Positions 13,371 to 22,032 of a stretch of 41,804 bases of DNA are shown in pieces. This stretch comes from Clostridia bacterium (lineage in GTDB: Bacteria; Bacillota; Clostridia; Christensenellales; CAG-138), in the NCBI GenBank assembly GCA_030533005.1, contig JAUNJX010000017.1, forward strand, positions 1-41,804. Reading direction: 5' to 3'. Made by a program: the position numbers and the translations under genes. A model generated the notes under the pieces. That model worked only from the letters and a program-made list of their open reading frames with translations. It was not told the DNA's origin and did no database searches. The stretch's first letter is position 1. The number at the start of each line of letters is the position of its first letter.

Positions 13371-15626
13371 TTACGCTTTGCCGTTCTCCTTCATCCAGTC
13401 CTTGTAGAAGTTATAGTTGTTCTTGCCGTGGTTCTTGGTGTAATACAGGGCGCAGTCGGCATTGCGGTACAGCGTTTCAAAGCTCTCCCCGTCGCGGGGA
13501 TAGACGGCGACGCCGATGCTGACGTTGATGGGCACGCGCCCCTCCAGCGTTTTGTGCAGCGCCGTGCATAAAAGCTGCGCCTTGCGCCTGATGACGCCGT
13601 CGGAGGTCATGTTGGGCAGGCATACCATGAACTCGTCGCCGCCCACGCGCCCGATGATATCGTCGGCGCGCAGGGTTCGTTGGAGCTGTGCCGCAAAATC
13701 GATAAGCGCCATATCCCCCGTGGCATGGCCGAATTCATCGTTGATGTGCTTGAAATCATCGATATCCATCAGCATCACGACATGGTTTGCTGCGGGCGCG
13801 CGCGTAAACAGCGCCTTCACCCTTGTGACGAAGGTCTCCCGATTGAGCACGCCCGTCAGGGAATCCTGCTGCGCCTGCGCAAGAAGCGAAAGCTCCTCCC
13901 GTTTCTCCTCGTCGATATCCTGATGGGTCACATACGCCTTGATGTCCTGTGAATCGGGATAGTGCACCAGCTGCACGGTGATGCGCCGCCAGCGGTTGCT
14001 GCCGTCCTCCATGACATACCGGTATTCCAGCGTATCACGGTTTTCGCCGCTGAAGTATCTGCCAAGCAGGCGCTTGCGATCCATGAGGTTCGCAAAGGCT
14101 ACCTGATCGTCCTTGTACACCCATTTTTCCACAAAGGCCTTGGTGCGCGCGTCAAACTTGCCCGCTATCGCTTCGTCATAGGCCGTCACCAGCGCGCCGC
14201 GCGCGCCGTCGCACGCGTCCCGGGTAAGGTTCCATTCATAGAGCGCCGTGTCCTCAAAGGGCGTATCCTCCAGCTCCTGCCGCCATTTCTCGTAGGCCAT
14301 GGCCTGCTCCCGCTGCTCGGTATAATCGCAGTAGGAGATGATGGCGGTCTCCGGCTTGCCCGCCTCGTCGAAAAGCGTCGTGGCGATATGCCGGAACCAG
14401 CGGCGCGTCCCATCCGTCTGCTGCATGAGGATATCGGCGGTGACGGGGCTTTCGCCGCTGCGGATGCGCCTGAAAAAGCTCTTGTACGCCGCCATGCTCT
14501 CGGGCGCGATCACACCGGAACGGATCAGCGTATCCTCCACGTTCTCGCAGGTCTGCGGAATGGCAAGCAGCGCGGGCGACTCGCCGCTCTGGCTGGCAGC
14601 GCCGGTTTTCACGTCACAGCGGAACACGTTCCTGCCGCTTTGCTTCGCAACGATGCGGAACTGCTCGCTGAGCAAATGCGCGTTTTCAGCCTCCCGCTGC
14701 AAGCTGCGCGTTTTCGCCCGCTGCCAAAGCGTGATGAAAAGGGCGAACAGCGCAAGCACGCTTGCAAGCAGCACCGTGATCTCATCGCCAAACGCCTGCA
14801 CGACCTCGTTCACGGTAAGGCTGGGCTGCACGGAGGCAACGCCGCGCAGGAGGATCGTACGCATGTCCTCCTCCGTGAGGCTTTGTATCGCCTTGTTCAG
14901 TATGCTTGCAAGCAGAGGATCTATGCTTTGATAGGCCATGCAGTAGCTACGGCCTTCCTGCCGGGTGGGTATGACAATCAAATTGTGCATGCCCTCCTGC
15001 GCCACATAGAAGGATACGGAAAATTCGTTGCCATAGCCGTAATCCGCTTCCCCATTGTGGACGGCAAGGATCGTCTCGTTGCGGGTATTATAGTATTTGA
15101 CGTTTTCGGGATCGACGCCCTCGGGCACGGTGCCGCCGCGCGTGGCCGCAAATATCCTGCCGTTGAGATCGTCAAGCTCGCCCAGGCTGTCGTTGGCAAA
15201 AAGCACCGTATTGCAGTGCAAAAACGGCTCCGTGCAGGTAAAATCAGGGAAAAGCGTTTCCGTATAAGGATAGGAAAGGCAGGAGATGATATCCGCGTCA
15301 CCCTTTTCGATCAAGCTGCGCACCTCGTCCGCCTGCTTTGCCGTGACATAGGAAAAGCGCAGGCCGGTAAGCCATGCGAAATGCTCGTGCATCGCCACGG
15401 TGATGCCCGCGGGCACGCCGTCCGCATCCAAATATTCCAGCGGCTCTATCCCGGGAATGATCAAAAGATGCACCTCGGGATGCGCCTGTATATATGCCTT
15501 TTCCTCCTGCGTCAATCCTATATCCGGCGCCACGGTACCCACCTCCGCCGCAGCGGTGGCGGGAAAGACCGCGAACATTGCGCACAGGCAGAGGATCAGG
15601 CAGAGGATACTCTTTTTCGTTTTCAT
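13371..15626 (-). CDS. Membrane diguanylate cyclase with extracellular solute-binding domain and PAS domains
   Basis: This 751-residue protein has a signal peptide (MKTKKSILCLILCLCAMF...), then a type-3 solute-binding domain (about 40-265; GITVAMHEHFAWLTG, GDADIISCLS). A transmembrane helix follows (about 282-302, ITVLLASVLALFALFITLW), then two PAS-like segments (about 330-450 and 460-590) and a GGDEF domain (about 600-745). The catalytic motif GGDEF is intact (about 662). The inhibitory RxxD site is present five residues before it (RADD-IIGRV-GGDEF), so c-di-GMP synthesis with product inhibition is expected. The start at 15626 has AGGGAAGG upstream. The protein probably senses a small molecule such as an amino acid outside the cell. 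It sits between rarD and a glycolipid transferase on the same strand; whether c-di-GMP acts on the latter is unknown. Confidence 0.93.
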   Translation of the reverse strand: MKTKKSILCLILCLCAMFAVFPATAAAEVGTVAPDIGLTQEEKAYIQAHPEVHLLIIPGIEPLEYLDADGVPAGITVAMHEHFAWLTGLRFSYVTAKQADEVRSLIEKGDADIISCLSYPYTETLFPDFTCTEPFLHCNTVLFANDSLGELDDLNGRIFAATRGGTVPEGVDPENVKYYNTRNETILAVHNGEADYGYGNEFSVSFYVAQEGMHNLIVIPTRQEGRSYCMAYQSIDPLLASILNKAIQSLTEEDMRTILLRGVASVQPSLTVNEVVQAFGDEITVLLASVLALFALFITLWQRAKTRSLQREAENAHLLSEQFRIVAKQSGRNVFRCDVKTGAASQSGESPALLAIPQTCENVEDTLIRSGVIAPESMAAYKSFFRRIRSGESPVTADILMQQTDGTRRWFRHIATTLFDEAGKPETAIISYCDYTEQREQAMAYEKWRQELEDTPFEDTALYEWNLTRDACDGARGALVTAYDEAIAGKFDARTKAFVEKWVYKDDQVAFANLMDRKRLLGRYFSGENRDTLEYRYVMEDGSNRWRRITVQLVHYPDSQDIKAYVTHQDIDEEKREELSLLAQAQQDSLTGVLNRETFVTRVKALFTRAPAANHVVMLMDIDDFKHINDEFGHATGDMALIDFAAQLQRTLRADDIIGRVGGDEFMVCLPNMTSDGVIRRKAQLLCTALHKTLEGRVPINVSIGVAVYPRDGESFETLYRNADCALYYTKNHGKNNYNFYKDWMKENGKA

Positions 15627-15678
15627 TGCCTTCCCTGCTTCCTGTTTGATTGTCAAAATTTGTATGGCTATCTCTACT

Positions 15679-16590
15679 TTACACTATGTCGTCCCCGTTT
15701 GCAATGTCGCCTTGCGCCGCCGGTTCCTTCGCCTTGGACTTTTTAAGCGTGCTCAAGGAAAAGATCGCAAGCCCCGTCCAGATGAACAGGAAGGTGATCA
15801 GCCTTTCGCGCGTGAGCGTCTCGCCCATCAAAAGGCCGCACAGCAGGCTGATGCTGGGGCTGATATATTGGAAGAAGCCCAGCACATAGAAGGGCAGATG
15901 GATCACGCCCACGGAATAGAGGATCATCGGCATCGCCGTCACGGCGCCAGAGGCCGCCAGCAATAGCCAGCCTCTAAGATCGACGCTTGCAAAGCCGTTG
16001 TCCCCCATGCGGAAAAACAGCAGGAACAGCAGTGCAAAGGGCGCCATCATCAGCGTTTCCGCCGCGATGCTCACAAGCGGCTCCACCTGCGCAAACTTTT
16101 TAAGCGCGCCGTAGATCGCAAAGGCCAGGCTAAGTGCGATCGCCATGCCGGGAAAGCTGCCAAACTGGAGCGCACTCACCGTCACGCCCGCCACAGCAAA
16201 GAGAATCGCCACGATCTGCCATTTGTTGCAGCGCTCGTGAAACATGAACAGGCTAAGCCCAAACACCACCAGCGGCCCCATGTAGTAGCCCATGCTGGTA
16301 TCCAGCACATGCCCCGACTGCACAGCCCATATGAACAGCCCCCAGTCCAGCAGCAGGAAAAACGATGCCGGCGCAAGGTAGCGAAGCGTCGCCTTATCCA
16401 TAAAAACGGCCTTGAGCTTGTAAAGATCCCCGCGAAGTGCCAGAATGCTCACGCAGAACACGACGCTCCACACGATGCGGTTCGCCAGTATAAAAAGGGA
16501 GTCATAGCCCGCAAGCAGATCCCAAAACAGCGGCTGCAAGCCCCACATCACATAACACGCCAACACCAGCAAAACGTTTTTCCTATTCAT
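15679..16590 (-). CDS. rarD: RarD/EamA-family drug/metabolite transporter
   Basis: This 303-residue membrane protein has ten predicted helices and the RarD hallmarks YVMWGLQPLFW at the start, ANRIVWSVVF (about residue 35-45) and FFQYISPSISLLCG near TM9. Members of the EamA fold move small metabolites; the RarD substrate is not established. The start at 16590 is taken from the conserved N-terminus. An upstream in-frame ATG at 16656 would lie inside the promoter. The C-terminal tail is short and charged. It is 52 bp upstream of the diguanylate cyclase gene and may share its transcript. Confidence 0.88.
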   Translation of the reverse strand: MNRKNVLLVLACYVMWGLQPLFWDLLAGYDSLFILANRIVWSVVFCVSILALRGDLYKLKAVFMDKATLRYLAPASFFLLLDWGLFIWAVQSGHVLDTSMGYYMGPLVVFGLSLFMFHERCNKWQIVAILFAVAGVTVSALQFGSFPGMAIALSLAFAIYGALKKFAQVEPLVSIAAETLMMAPFALLFLLFFRMGDNGFASVDLRGWLLLAASGAVTAMPMILYSVGVIHLPFYVLGFFQYISPSISLLCGLLMGETLTRERLITFLFIWTGLAIFSLSTLKKSKAKEPAAQGDIANGDDIV

Positions 16591-16627
16591 GGCCGCACTC
16601 TTTCTTCCGTAGAAAATACTTTTGCAC

Positions 16628-16656
16628 ATTGTATTCCATCCCACCCGCGCGGTCAA
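16628..16656 (-). promoter_or_regulatory. Sigma-A-like promoter for rarD
   Basis: On the minus strand, TTGACC (16651-16656) is followed by a 17-bp spacer and TACAAT (16628-16633). The start codon is 38 bp downstream of the -10. Confidence 0.75.
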
Positions 16657-16711
16657 GAAAACACCTGCTTTTTTTACCTTTCTTTTTTTTACGAAGCAAG
16701 GGCGTTTATCC

Positions 16712-16740
16712 TTGCAAAATAAACAAAAGTGTAATAAAAT
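16712..16740 (+). promoter_or_regulatory. Sigma-A-like promoter for the rpiR-PHP pair
   Basis: TTGCAA (16712-16717), a 17-bp spacer and TAAAAT (16735-16740) lie 64 bp upstream of the start codon. It is divergent from the rarD promoter, with 56 bp between the two -35 boxes. Poly-T and poly-A tracts lie between them. Confidence 0.75.
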
Positions 16741-16804
16741 GAACGCACCTGCTTTACTTGGCGCTTGGCACGCGCACCATAACAGACTGAAAAGGAGTAC
16801 GTTT

Positions 16805-17605
16805 ATGCCCGCTCGGATGAAAATTCGTTCCGCCTATTCGACGTTGCCTGCCGCGGAACGCAGGGTAGCCGACTTTATCCTGGAGAACCCGGATAGAGCC
16901 GCCCTCATGGTGATCAACGAGATCGCGGAAGCGGCGGGCGTGTCCGTACCCTCCGTAACACGGCTCGCCAAAAAGCTCGGCTATGACGGCTTTATGGATT
17001 TCCGCGTGGCGCTGGCTTCCGGCAGCGCCTCCATCACCTCGCTCAAAAGCGACCCGGTCAAGGCGGACGATTCGGACGGCGTGGTCGTGGAAAAAATATT
17101 TCTCTCCTACATGCGCTCCATCGAGAATACGCTAAAGGCGATCCGGCGGGACGATCTTGCGGCGCTCGCGGAGCATATCACCAAGGCGCGGCGCATCTTC
17201 ATCTTCGGCGCGGGCAGCTCCGCGATGCTCGCGGACGATTTTGCGCTGCAGCTCAACATGCTGGGCTATGACGCCGTTTCCGTCTCCGATCCCGTAGTGA
17301 TGGAGCTGTTTTCGCAGCGCTTCACCCCCAACGATGTATTCCTGGGCATTTCGCGCAGCGGGCGCACCAAGAATATACTCGATTCCCTGCGCGCGGCGAA
17401 AAAGCGCGGTTCCTTCTGCGCGTTTGTCAGCAACTATATCACCAGCCCCGCCGCGCAGATCGCGGAAAGCTTTTTCTGCACCGCTCGCGTGGACGACGTC
17501 AAGGCCGTAGTGGGTCGGGAATCCAACGTCTCCATGTACGCGCTTACGGGCGCGCTGCTGGTGCTGGTCTCCCGCAAGGGCGGGCGCGCCCATCACGTCG
17601 ACTAA
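16805..17605 (+). CDS. RpiR-family transcriptional regulator (HTH_6 plus SIS)
   Basis: This 266-residue protein has an N-terminal helix-turn-helix (about 1-75; LPAAERRVADFILENPD and VSVPSVTRLAKKLGYDGFMDFRVALA) and a C-terminal SIS sugar-phosphate-binding domain (about 115-255; IFIFGAGSSAMLADDFALQLNMLG and FLGISRSGRTKNI). RpiR regulators usually sense phosphosugars or amino-sugar phosphates and control nearby catabolic genes. The ATG at 16805 is preceded by AAAGGAG at seven bases. Only a PHP phosphoesterase follows, six bases later, so the regulated pathway is not evident from context. Confidence 0.93.
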   Translation: MPARMKIRSAYSTLPAAERRVADFILENPDRAALMVINEIAEAAGVSVPSVTRLAKKLGYDGFMDFRVALASGSASITSLKSDPVKADDSDGVVVEKIFLSYMRSIENTLKAIRRDDLAALAEHITKARRIFIFGAGSSAMLADDFALQLNMLGYDAVSVSDPVVMELFSQRFTPNDVFLGISRSGRTKNILDSLRAAKKRGSFCAFVSNYITSPAAQIAESFFCTARVDDVKAVVGRESNVSMYALTGALLVLVSRKGGRAHHVD

Positions 17606-17610
17606 CGCCT

Positions 17611-18321
17611 ATGCCCTATATCAACGCCGATCTTCACACCCATACGCGCTATAGCCACGGCACGGGCACGCCGGAGCAAAACGTACAGGCCGCCATCGCG
17701 CGCGGCCTTTTAAGCGTTGCCGTAAGCGAGCACGGCCCCGGCCACCTCTTTTACGGCGTGCGCGGCGATAAGCTTTCCGCTTTCAGGGCGGACATGCTGC
17801 GTTTGAAGGCCGCATATGCCGACCGCATCGACGTGCGCCTTGGCATGGAATGCAACCTCTTAGGCCGGGGCGTATGCGACCTGCCAGACGACTACGCAAG
17901 CTACGACGTGCGCATACTGGGCTTCCACAAGGGCGTTTGGCCCCGCGACGGGGGCACGGCGCGCGCGCTGCTCGAATCCCTCCACCTTGGCCGGTGCGAC
18001 CCGCTGTTTCTTGCGGACGCGCTTTTGTGCACGGCGGAGAAATACCGCATACAGCTTATCTCCCACCCCGCCCTTTACGCCAACGTCGATCTTGAGACGC
18101 TCGCGCGCGGCGCGGGGCAGCTTGGCGTGCTGCTGGAGATCAACAATTCCCATCCCGTATGGGATGCCGACGCGCTTCGCCGCGCGGCGGCGCTGGGCGC
18201 GCGCTTTATCATCGGCAGCGACGCGCACAAGCCGGAAAACGTGGGGCGGGTGGATCACGCGCTCGCGCTTGCGCAGCAGGCGGGGCTGACGGGGGAGCAG
18301 ATCGAAAACTATGTCGAATGA
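17611..18321 (+). CDS. PHP-domain metal-dependent phosphoesterase
   Basis: This 236-residue protein opens with the PHP motif ADLHTHTRYSHGTGT and keeps SEHGP (about residue 40), a conserved Glu in LGMECNLL, the LISHPAL histidine and the C-terminal IGSDAHKP. These are the trinuclear metal ligands of the histidinol-phosphatase-like PHP group. The whole domain is present without polymerase or HTH fusions. Likely activity is hydrolysis of a phosphomonoester; the substrate is unknown. It starts six bases after the rpiR stop without a clear ribosome binding site, which suggests translational coupling and a related job. Confidence 0.88.
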   Translation: MPYINADLHTHTRYSHGTGTPEQNVQAAIARGLLSVAVSEHGPGHLFYGVRGDKLSAFRADMLRLKAAYADRIDVRLGMECNLLGRGVCDLPDDYASYDVRILGFHKGVWPRDGGTARALLESLHLGRCDPLFLADALLCTAEKYRIQLISHPALYANVDLETLARGAGQLGVLLEINNSHPVWDADALRRAAALGARFIIGSDAHKPENVGRVDHALALAQQAGLTGEQIENYVE

Positions 18322-18340
18322 ATCACGGCGGATACAGCAA

Positions 18341-18383
18341 AGCGCGCGGCTCGAATGATGAACCGCGCGCTCGTTTTCTTTTT
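18341..18383 (+). terminator. Intrinsic terminator after the PHP gene
   Basis: AGCGCGCGG (18341-18349) and CCGCGCGCT (18363-18371) form a perfect 9-bp stem followed by CGTTTTCTTTTT. It separates the plus-strand pair from the convergent malQ, whose stop lies four bases further on. Confidence 0.88.
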
Positions 18384-18386
18384 GCG

Positions 18387-19853
18387 CTATCTTCCGTACA
18401 GCTTGACCATGGCGGCGATGCGCTGGGCGAGCGCCGCGCTGCAATCGCCTGCTTGCATGCGATACCGCCAGTTTTTGCCCACCGTGCCGGGGGTATTGAT
18501 GCGGGTCTTGGCGCCGGTTTCGAGATAATCCTGCATGCAGGCGACGAACAAATCCGCCACAGAGCCCATGCCGCCGCGTATCATGCCGCGGCAATATCCC
18601 TCCTCTTGGCTTAAGCCAAGATATTCTCTGGCATAGGCCGCGTCGTCCGCCTTAGCTTCATTAAACCATGCCTGCAAGGTGGTGTTGTCATGCGTGCCCG
18701 TATAGCAGACGCAGCTGCGCGGATAGGTATGGGGCAGATAGTCGCTTGGCTCGCGCGAATCAAAGGCGAATTGCAGCACCTTCATGCCCGGGTAGCCGGA
18801 GGCCGAGAGCAGCCGCCGCACATCGTCCGTCAAAAAGCCCAAATCCTCCGCAATGATGGGATAATCGGGCAAATTGCGGTGCAGCGCTTCCACAAAATCC
18901 ATGCCGGGGCCTTCGATCCACGCGCCGCCGCGCGCCGTCTCGTCGCCATAGGGCACCGCCCAATACGACGCAAGGCCGCGAAAATGATCGATGCGGGTCA
19001 TGTCGAACAGCTTGGCGCACGCGCCCATGCGGCGCATCCACCACGCGTAGCCATCCTGCCGCATGCGATCCCAATCGTAAAGCGGATTGCCCCAAAGCTG
19101 CCCGTCGGCATTGAAATAGTCGGGCGGCACGCCCGCCACACCCTTTGGCACGCCCTTTTCGTCCAGCTGAAAAAGCTCGGGCGCCGCCCATACGTCCGTA
19201 GAATCCATGGGCACATAGATGGGCAAATCCCCTATGATGCGCACGCCCCTTTTCGCGGCATAGTCCCTAAGGGCGAACCACTGGTCGTAAAATTCCTTTT
19301 GCAGGAATATGTGGAATTCCACGTCCTCCCGCAAAATATCACGATAGTAGGCCATGGCGTTATGATAGCGCAGGCGGATATCCTCCGGCCACGCCGTCCA
19401 TGCCTTGCCCCCGAAATAGGACTTGCAGGCCATAAAGAGGGCGTAATCGTGCAGCCACATATGCTGCTCGTCCAAAAATGCCCGATGTTCTTCGCCCTTT
19501 TCCTTTGCGCGCAAAAACGCCTTCTTCAAAAGCGGATAGCGCGTCTCATACATTTCGCCGTAGTCGATATCGCCCACGGGGCGTTTCGCCGCCTCTTTTT
19601 CCGCCGCCGTGATAAGGCCGCGCTTAAAAAGCGCCTCCAGATCGATGAAGTAGGGGTTTCCCGCAAAGGAGGAAAAGGACTGGTAGGGCGAATCGCCGTA
19701 GCTGGTGGGGCCAATGGGCAGAAGCTGCCAGTATTTTTGTCCGGCCGCCTGCAAAAAGTCCACAAAATCATAGGCGCATTGCCCCATATCCCCTATGCCA
19801 TACGGCGAGGGGAGAGAAAACACAGGGAATAGTATCCCGCTTGCTCGTTCCAT
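18387..19853 (-). CDS. malQ: 4-alpha-glucanotransferase (amylomaltase, GH77)
   Basis: This 488-residue protein spans the whole GH77 fold. It starts at the typical ERASGILFPVFSLPSPYGIGDMG, with LPIGPTSYGDSPYQSFSSFAGNP near residue 50. Catalytic residues are visible: nucleophile Asp in TRIDHFRGL (about 287), acid/base Glu in IIAEDLGFL (about 334) and the third Asp in GTHDNTT (about 388). It disproportionates maltodextrins by transferring glucan chains between alpha-1,4 acceptors in the cytosol. The start at 19853 is chosen because GGAGGT lies just upstream, although the spacing is short. Two earlier ATGs lack any site. It is the last gene of the sugar transporter operon, separated from the permease by a 340-bp hairpin-rich spacer. 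Confidence 0.95.
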   Translation of the reverse strand: MERASGILFPVFSLPSPYGIGDMGQCAYDFVDFLQAAGQKYWQLLPIGPTSYGDSPYQSFSSFAGNPYFIDLEALFKRGLITAAEKEAAKRPVGDIDYGEMYETRYPLLKKAFLRAKEKGEEHRAFLDEQHMWLHDYALFMACKSYFGGKAWTAWPEDIRLRYHNAMAYYRDILREDVEFHIFLQKEFYDQWFALRDYAAKRGVRIIGDLPIYVPMDSTDVWAAPELFQLDEKGVPKGVAGVPPDYFNADGQLWGNPLYDWDRMRQDGYAWWMRRMGACAKLFDMTRIDHFRGLASYWAVPYGDETARGGAWIEGPGMDFVEALHRNLPDYPIIAEDLGFLTDDVRRLLSASGYPGMKVLQFAFDSREPSDYLPHTYPRSCVCYTGTHDNTTLQAWFNEAKADDAAYAREYLGLSQEEGYCRGMIRGGMGSVADLFVACMQDYLETGAKTRINTPGTVGKNWRYRMQAGDCSAALAQRIAAMVKLYGR

Positions 19854-19870
19854 ATAACCTCCGGTTATCA

Positions 19871-20207
19871 TCAAAGGCTATCGGCCTTTGACGATGATTA
19901 CGCTTTGCAACTGCTCGCTTCGCTCGCGGTCGTTGCAAACCGCAAAGAAAGCCTTACTACGCAAGGCTTTTCGTTCGTGGCGTACATGCCGCCACTCACG
20001 AATCAAGCCTCCGGGGCTTCGCCCCGAAACCCCATCATTCATCCGCCCGCAAAGCAAAGCCCGCCCGCAGGCGCTATATTCCGCAGGCGGCGATTCATTC
20101 GCCGCCGAGGAGCGGATCAAGTATCCGCTTCCCTGCCGGATTTTATGGCCGCGTCCGAAGGACGCAATAAAATCCGGAAAACTCGCCTGGATGGCACAAG
20201 CCATCCA
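19871..20207 (-). other. Array of nine stem-loops between the sugar permease gene and malQ
   Basis: Perfect arms are TCAAAGGC 19871/19884, TTTGCAAC 19904/19932, AAAGCCTT 19948/19963, TTCGTG 19974/19997, CGGGGC 20012/20021, GGCGGCGA 20086/20099, AGCGGAT 20111/20123, CCGGATTTTAT 20136/20167 with an inner GCGTCC-gaa-GGACGC, and TGGATGGC 20188/20200. A 108-residue reading frame on the minus strand crosses it but has repetitive low-complexity composition and no family, so I do not call a gene. The spacer would be transcribed on the minus strand. It may set the malQ to transporter ratio through mRNA processing or partial termination, or it may be a compact repeat element. Confidence 0.7.
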
Positions 20208-20219
20208 AGCGAAAGAGCG

Positions 20220-21056
20220 CTAGCCCTTTACCGCGCCGTCCACGACGCCCTTGATGATGTATTTCTGGCAGCTGATGTAGAACACGATGATGGGGATGAT
20301 GGCAAGCACCAGGCACGCCATGATCGCGCCCATGTCCACGCGCCCGTAGCCACCGCGCAGGTATTGGATCACGATGGGAATGGTCTTGTACTTCTTGAGA
20401 TCGAGCACAAGATAGGGAAGCAGGTAGTCGTTCCATATCCACATGGTTTCAAGTATGCCGACCGTGATGTAGGTGGGCTTCATGATGGGCAGCACCACCT
20501 TAAAGAAGGTTTGCAGCGGCGAGCAGCCGTCGATCATGGCCGCCTCCTCGATCTCGATGGGTATGTTTTTGACGAACCCGCAGAACATGAACACCGCAAG
20601 CCCCGCGCCAAAGCCAAGGTAGATGATGCAAATCGTCCATGGCGAATTAAGCTTGAGCATATCGGCGGTTTTGGAGAGCGTGAACATGACCATCTGGAAG
20701 GGTACGACCATGGAAAACACGCAGAGGTAATACATAAGCTTGCTGACCCTGCTCTTGACGCGCGTGATGAACCAGGCGCACATGGAGCAGCAGATGAGGA
20801 TCAGCACAACGGAGGTTATGGTGATGATGACGCTGTAGCCGAAATATTTGAAGAATTCGATCTTCTCCACGCCGCGCACATAGTTTTCCAAGCCCGCGAA
20901 GCTCTTGGCGTCGGGAAACGCGAAGGGCTTGAGGCTGATGAAGGACTTTTTCTTAAAGGAGTTGATGACCACCACCACGATGGGCATGACGTACACCACG
21001 GAGAGTATCGCAAAGGCGAGCGACAAGAGGGAATCCGTTTTCTTCTTGGCCTTCAT
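20220..21056 (-). CDS. CUT1 sugar ABC transporter permease (MalG-like)
   Basis: This 278-residue permease has six helices and the cytoplasmic EAA loop EIEEAAMIDGCSPLQTFFKVVLPIMKP (about residues 180-206), which contacts the ATPase. The N-terminus KKKTDSLLSLAFAILSVVYVMPI and the C-terminal YIIKGVVDGAVKG are typical of the MalG/LacG type. Its ATG overlaps the stop of the upstream permease by one base (TAATG), so translation is coupled. No ATP-binding subunit is encoded in this operon, so a shared MsmX-type ATPase encoded elsewhere is likely; this is common in Firmicutes. Confidence 0.95.
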   Translation of the reverse strand: MKAKKKTDSLLSLAFAILSVVYVMPIVVVVINSFKKKSFISLKPFAFPDAKSFAGLENYVRGVEKIEFFKYFGYSVIITITSVVLILICCSMCAWFITRVKSRVSKLMYYLCVFSMVVPFQMVMFTLSKTADMLKLNSPWTICIIYLGFGAGLAVFMFCGFVKNIPIEIEEAAMIDGCSPLQTFFKVVLPIMKPTYITVGILETMWIWNDYLLPYLVLDLKKYKTIPIVIQYLRGGYGRVDMGAIMACLVLAIIPIIVFYISCQKYIIKGVVDGAVKG

Positions 21057-21898
21057 TATTGCTGTACCTCCTTGGATTTGGTCAGTTTTAGCTGGATAAG
21101 CGCGATACCCACCACGAGGATGAAGAAGATGACGGCCTTGGCCTGCCCCACGCCCTCCCAGCCGACGCGGCCATAGAAGGTGTTATAGATGTTGAGGGCG
21201 AGCATTTCGGACATCTTGGCAGGCTCGCCCGCGGTGAGCGAGAGGTTCTGATCGAATAGCTTGAAGGAGTTCGTCACCGTCAAGAAGGTGCAGATGGTGA
21301 TGGAGGGCATGATCATGGGGATCTTGATGCCCTTTAGCACCTGCCACTTGGTCGCGCCGTCCATCTCCGCAGATTCGATGATCTCGCCGGGGATGGTCTG
21401 CAAGCCTGCGATGTAGATGATCATCATATAGCCGATCTGCTGCCAGCAGATGAGTATCATCAGACCCCAGAAGCCATACGCCTCGCTGTAGGTAAGGGTG
21501 CGGTCGATCTCCAGGAGCAGCCCGTTTAAGATAAGCTGCCACACATAGCCCAAGACGATGCCGCCGATGAGGTTTGGCATAAAGAACACGGTGCGATATA
21601 AATTCGTGCCCTTGAAGCCGCGCACCAGCAGCAGCGCAAGCCCCAGCGCGCAAAGGTTGACGATGATAAGAGAAACCACGACGAACGCCGCCGTATACCA
21701 GAAGGCATGCGCGAACACGGGATCGGCCAGGGCGTTTTTAAAGTTGCCCAAGCCTATCCATTTGGCGTCCAAGACCGTGGTGAATTTGCAAAAGGAAAGA
21801 TAAATGCCTTCGATAAAGGGAATCACGAAGCCTATGCAAAAGGCCAGCATCGTAGGCAGTGCAAAGATGGGAAAGTATCGTTTGATGGATTTTTCCAT
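21056..21898 (-). CDS. CUT1 sugar ABC transporter permease (MalF-like)
   Basis: This 280-residue permease starts MEKSIKRYFPIFALPTMLAFCIGF and has six helices. It contains the EAA loop AGLQTIPGEIIESAEMDGATKWQVLKGIKIPMI (about residues 166-200) and the CUT1 motif TNSFKLFDQ near the C-terminus. GGAGG five bases before the ATG at 21898 fixes the start; an in-frame ATG 37 codons upstream would run through the intercistronic hairpins. It pairs with the downstream MalG-like permease to form the translocation pore for the binding protein encoded upstream. Confidence 0.95.
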   Translation of the reverse strand: MEKSIKRYFPIFALPTMLAFCIGFVIPFIEGIYLSFCKFTTVLDAKWIGLGNFKNALADPVFAHAFWYTAAFVVVSLIIVNLCALGLALLLVRGFKGTNLYRTVFFMPNLIGGIVLGYVWQLILNGLLLEIDRTLTYSEAYGFWGLMILICWQQIGYMMIIYIAGLQTIPGEIIESAEMDGATKWQVLKGIKIPMIMPSITICTFLTVTNSFKLFDQNLSLTAGEPAKMSEMLALNIYNTFYGRVGWEGVGQAKAVIFFILVVGIALIQLKLTKSKEVQQ

Positions 21899-21946
21899 AG
21901 CCGCCTCCAAACGTAATATGCGGGGGGAACGTGCAGTAAAAGCAGC

Positions 21947-21969
21947 GGGGTGGGCGGAACGCCCACCCC
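21947..21969 (-). other. Strong intercistronic hairpin between binding protein and permease genes
   Basis: GGGGTGGGCG (21947-21956), loop GAA, CGCCCACCCC (21960-21969) is a perfect 10-bp stem with no U-tract. At this place in binding-protein operons such stems stabilise the upstream mRNA or attenuate read-through, so that binding protein is made in excess over permeases. That function is inferred here from position. Confidence 0.75.
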
Positions 21970-21987
21970 ACCAGCTTGTCAGATAAC

Positions 21988-22032
21988 GCGGGGGCTTCGG
22001 GGGTCGCAACCCCCGGTGGCGAAAGCGAAGCC
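21988..22032 (-). repeat. REP-like intercistronic element, copy 1
   Basis: Directly after the binding-protein stop, the minus strand reads GGCTTCGCTTTCG, a GGGGGT-TGCG-ACCCCC hairpin and CGAAGCCCCC. The order GCTTTCG, TTGCGACCCC, CGAA, CCCCC recurs directly after the argS stop at 27656-27694, in the same orientation relative to the gene. It lies next to the hairpin at 21947-21969. Confidence 0.55.

Noticed and set aside
19878..20204. A 108-residue minus-strand hypothetical protein in the malQ spacer
   Set aside because: The sequence is explained by nine perfect hairpins, the translation is low-complexity, and no ribosome site is present. It is kept only as a stem-loop array.
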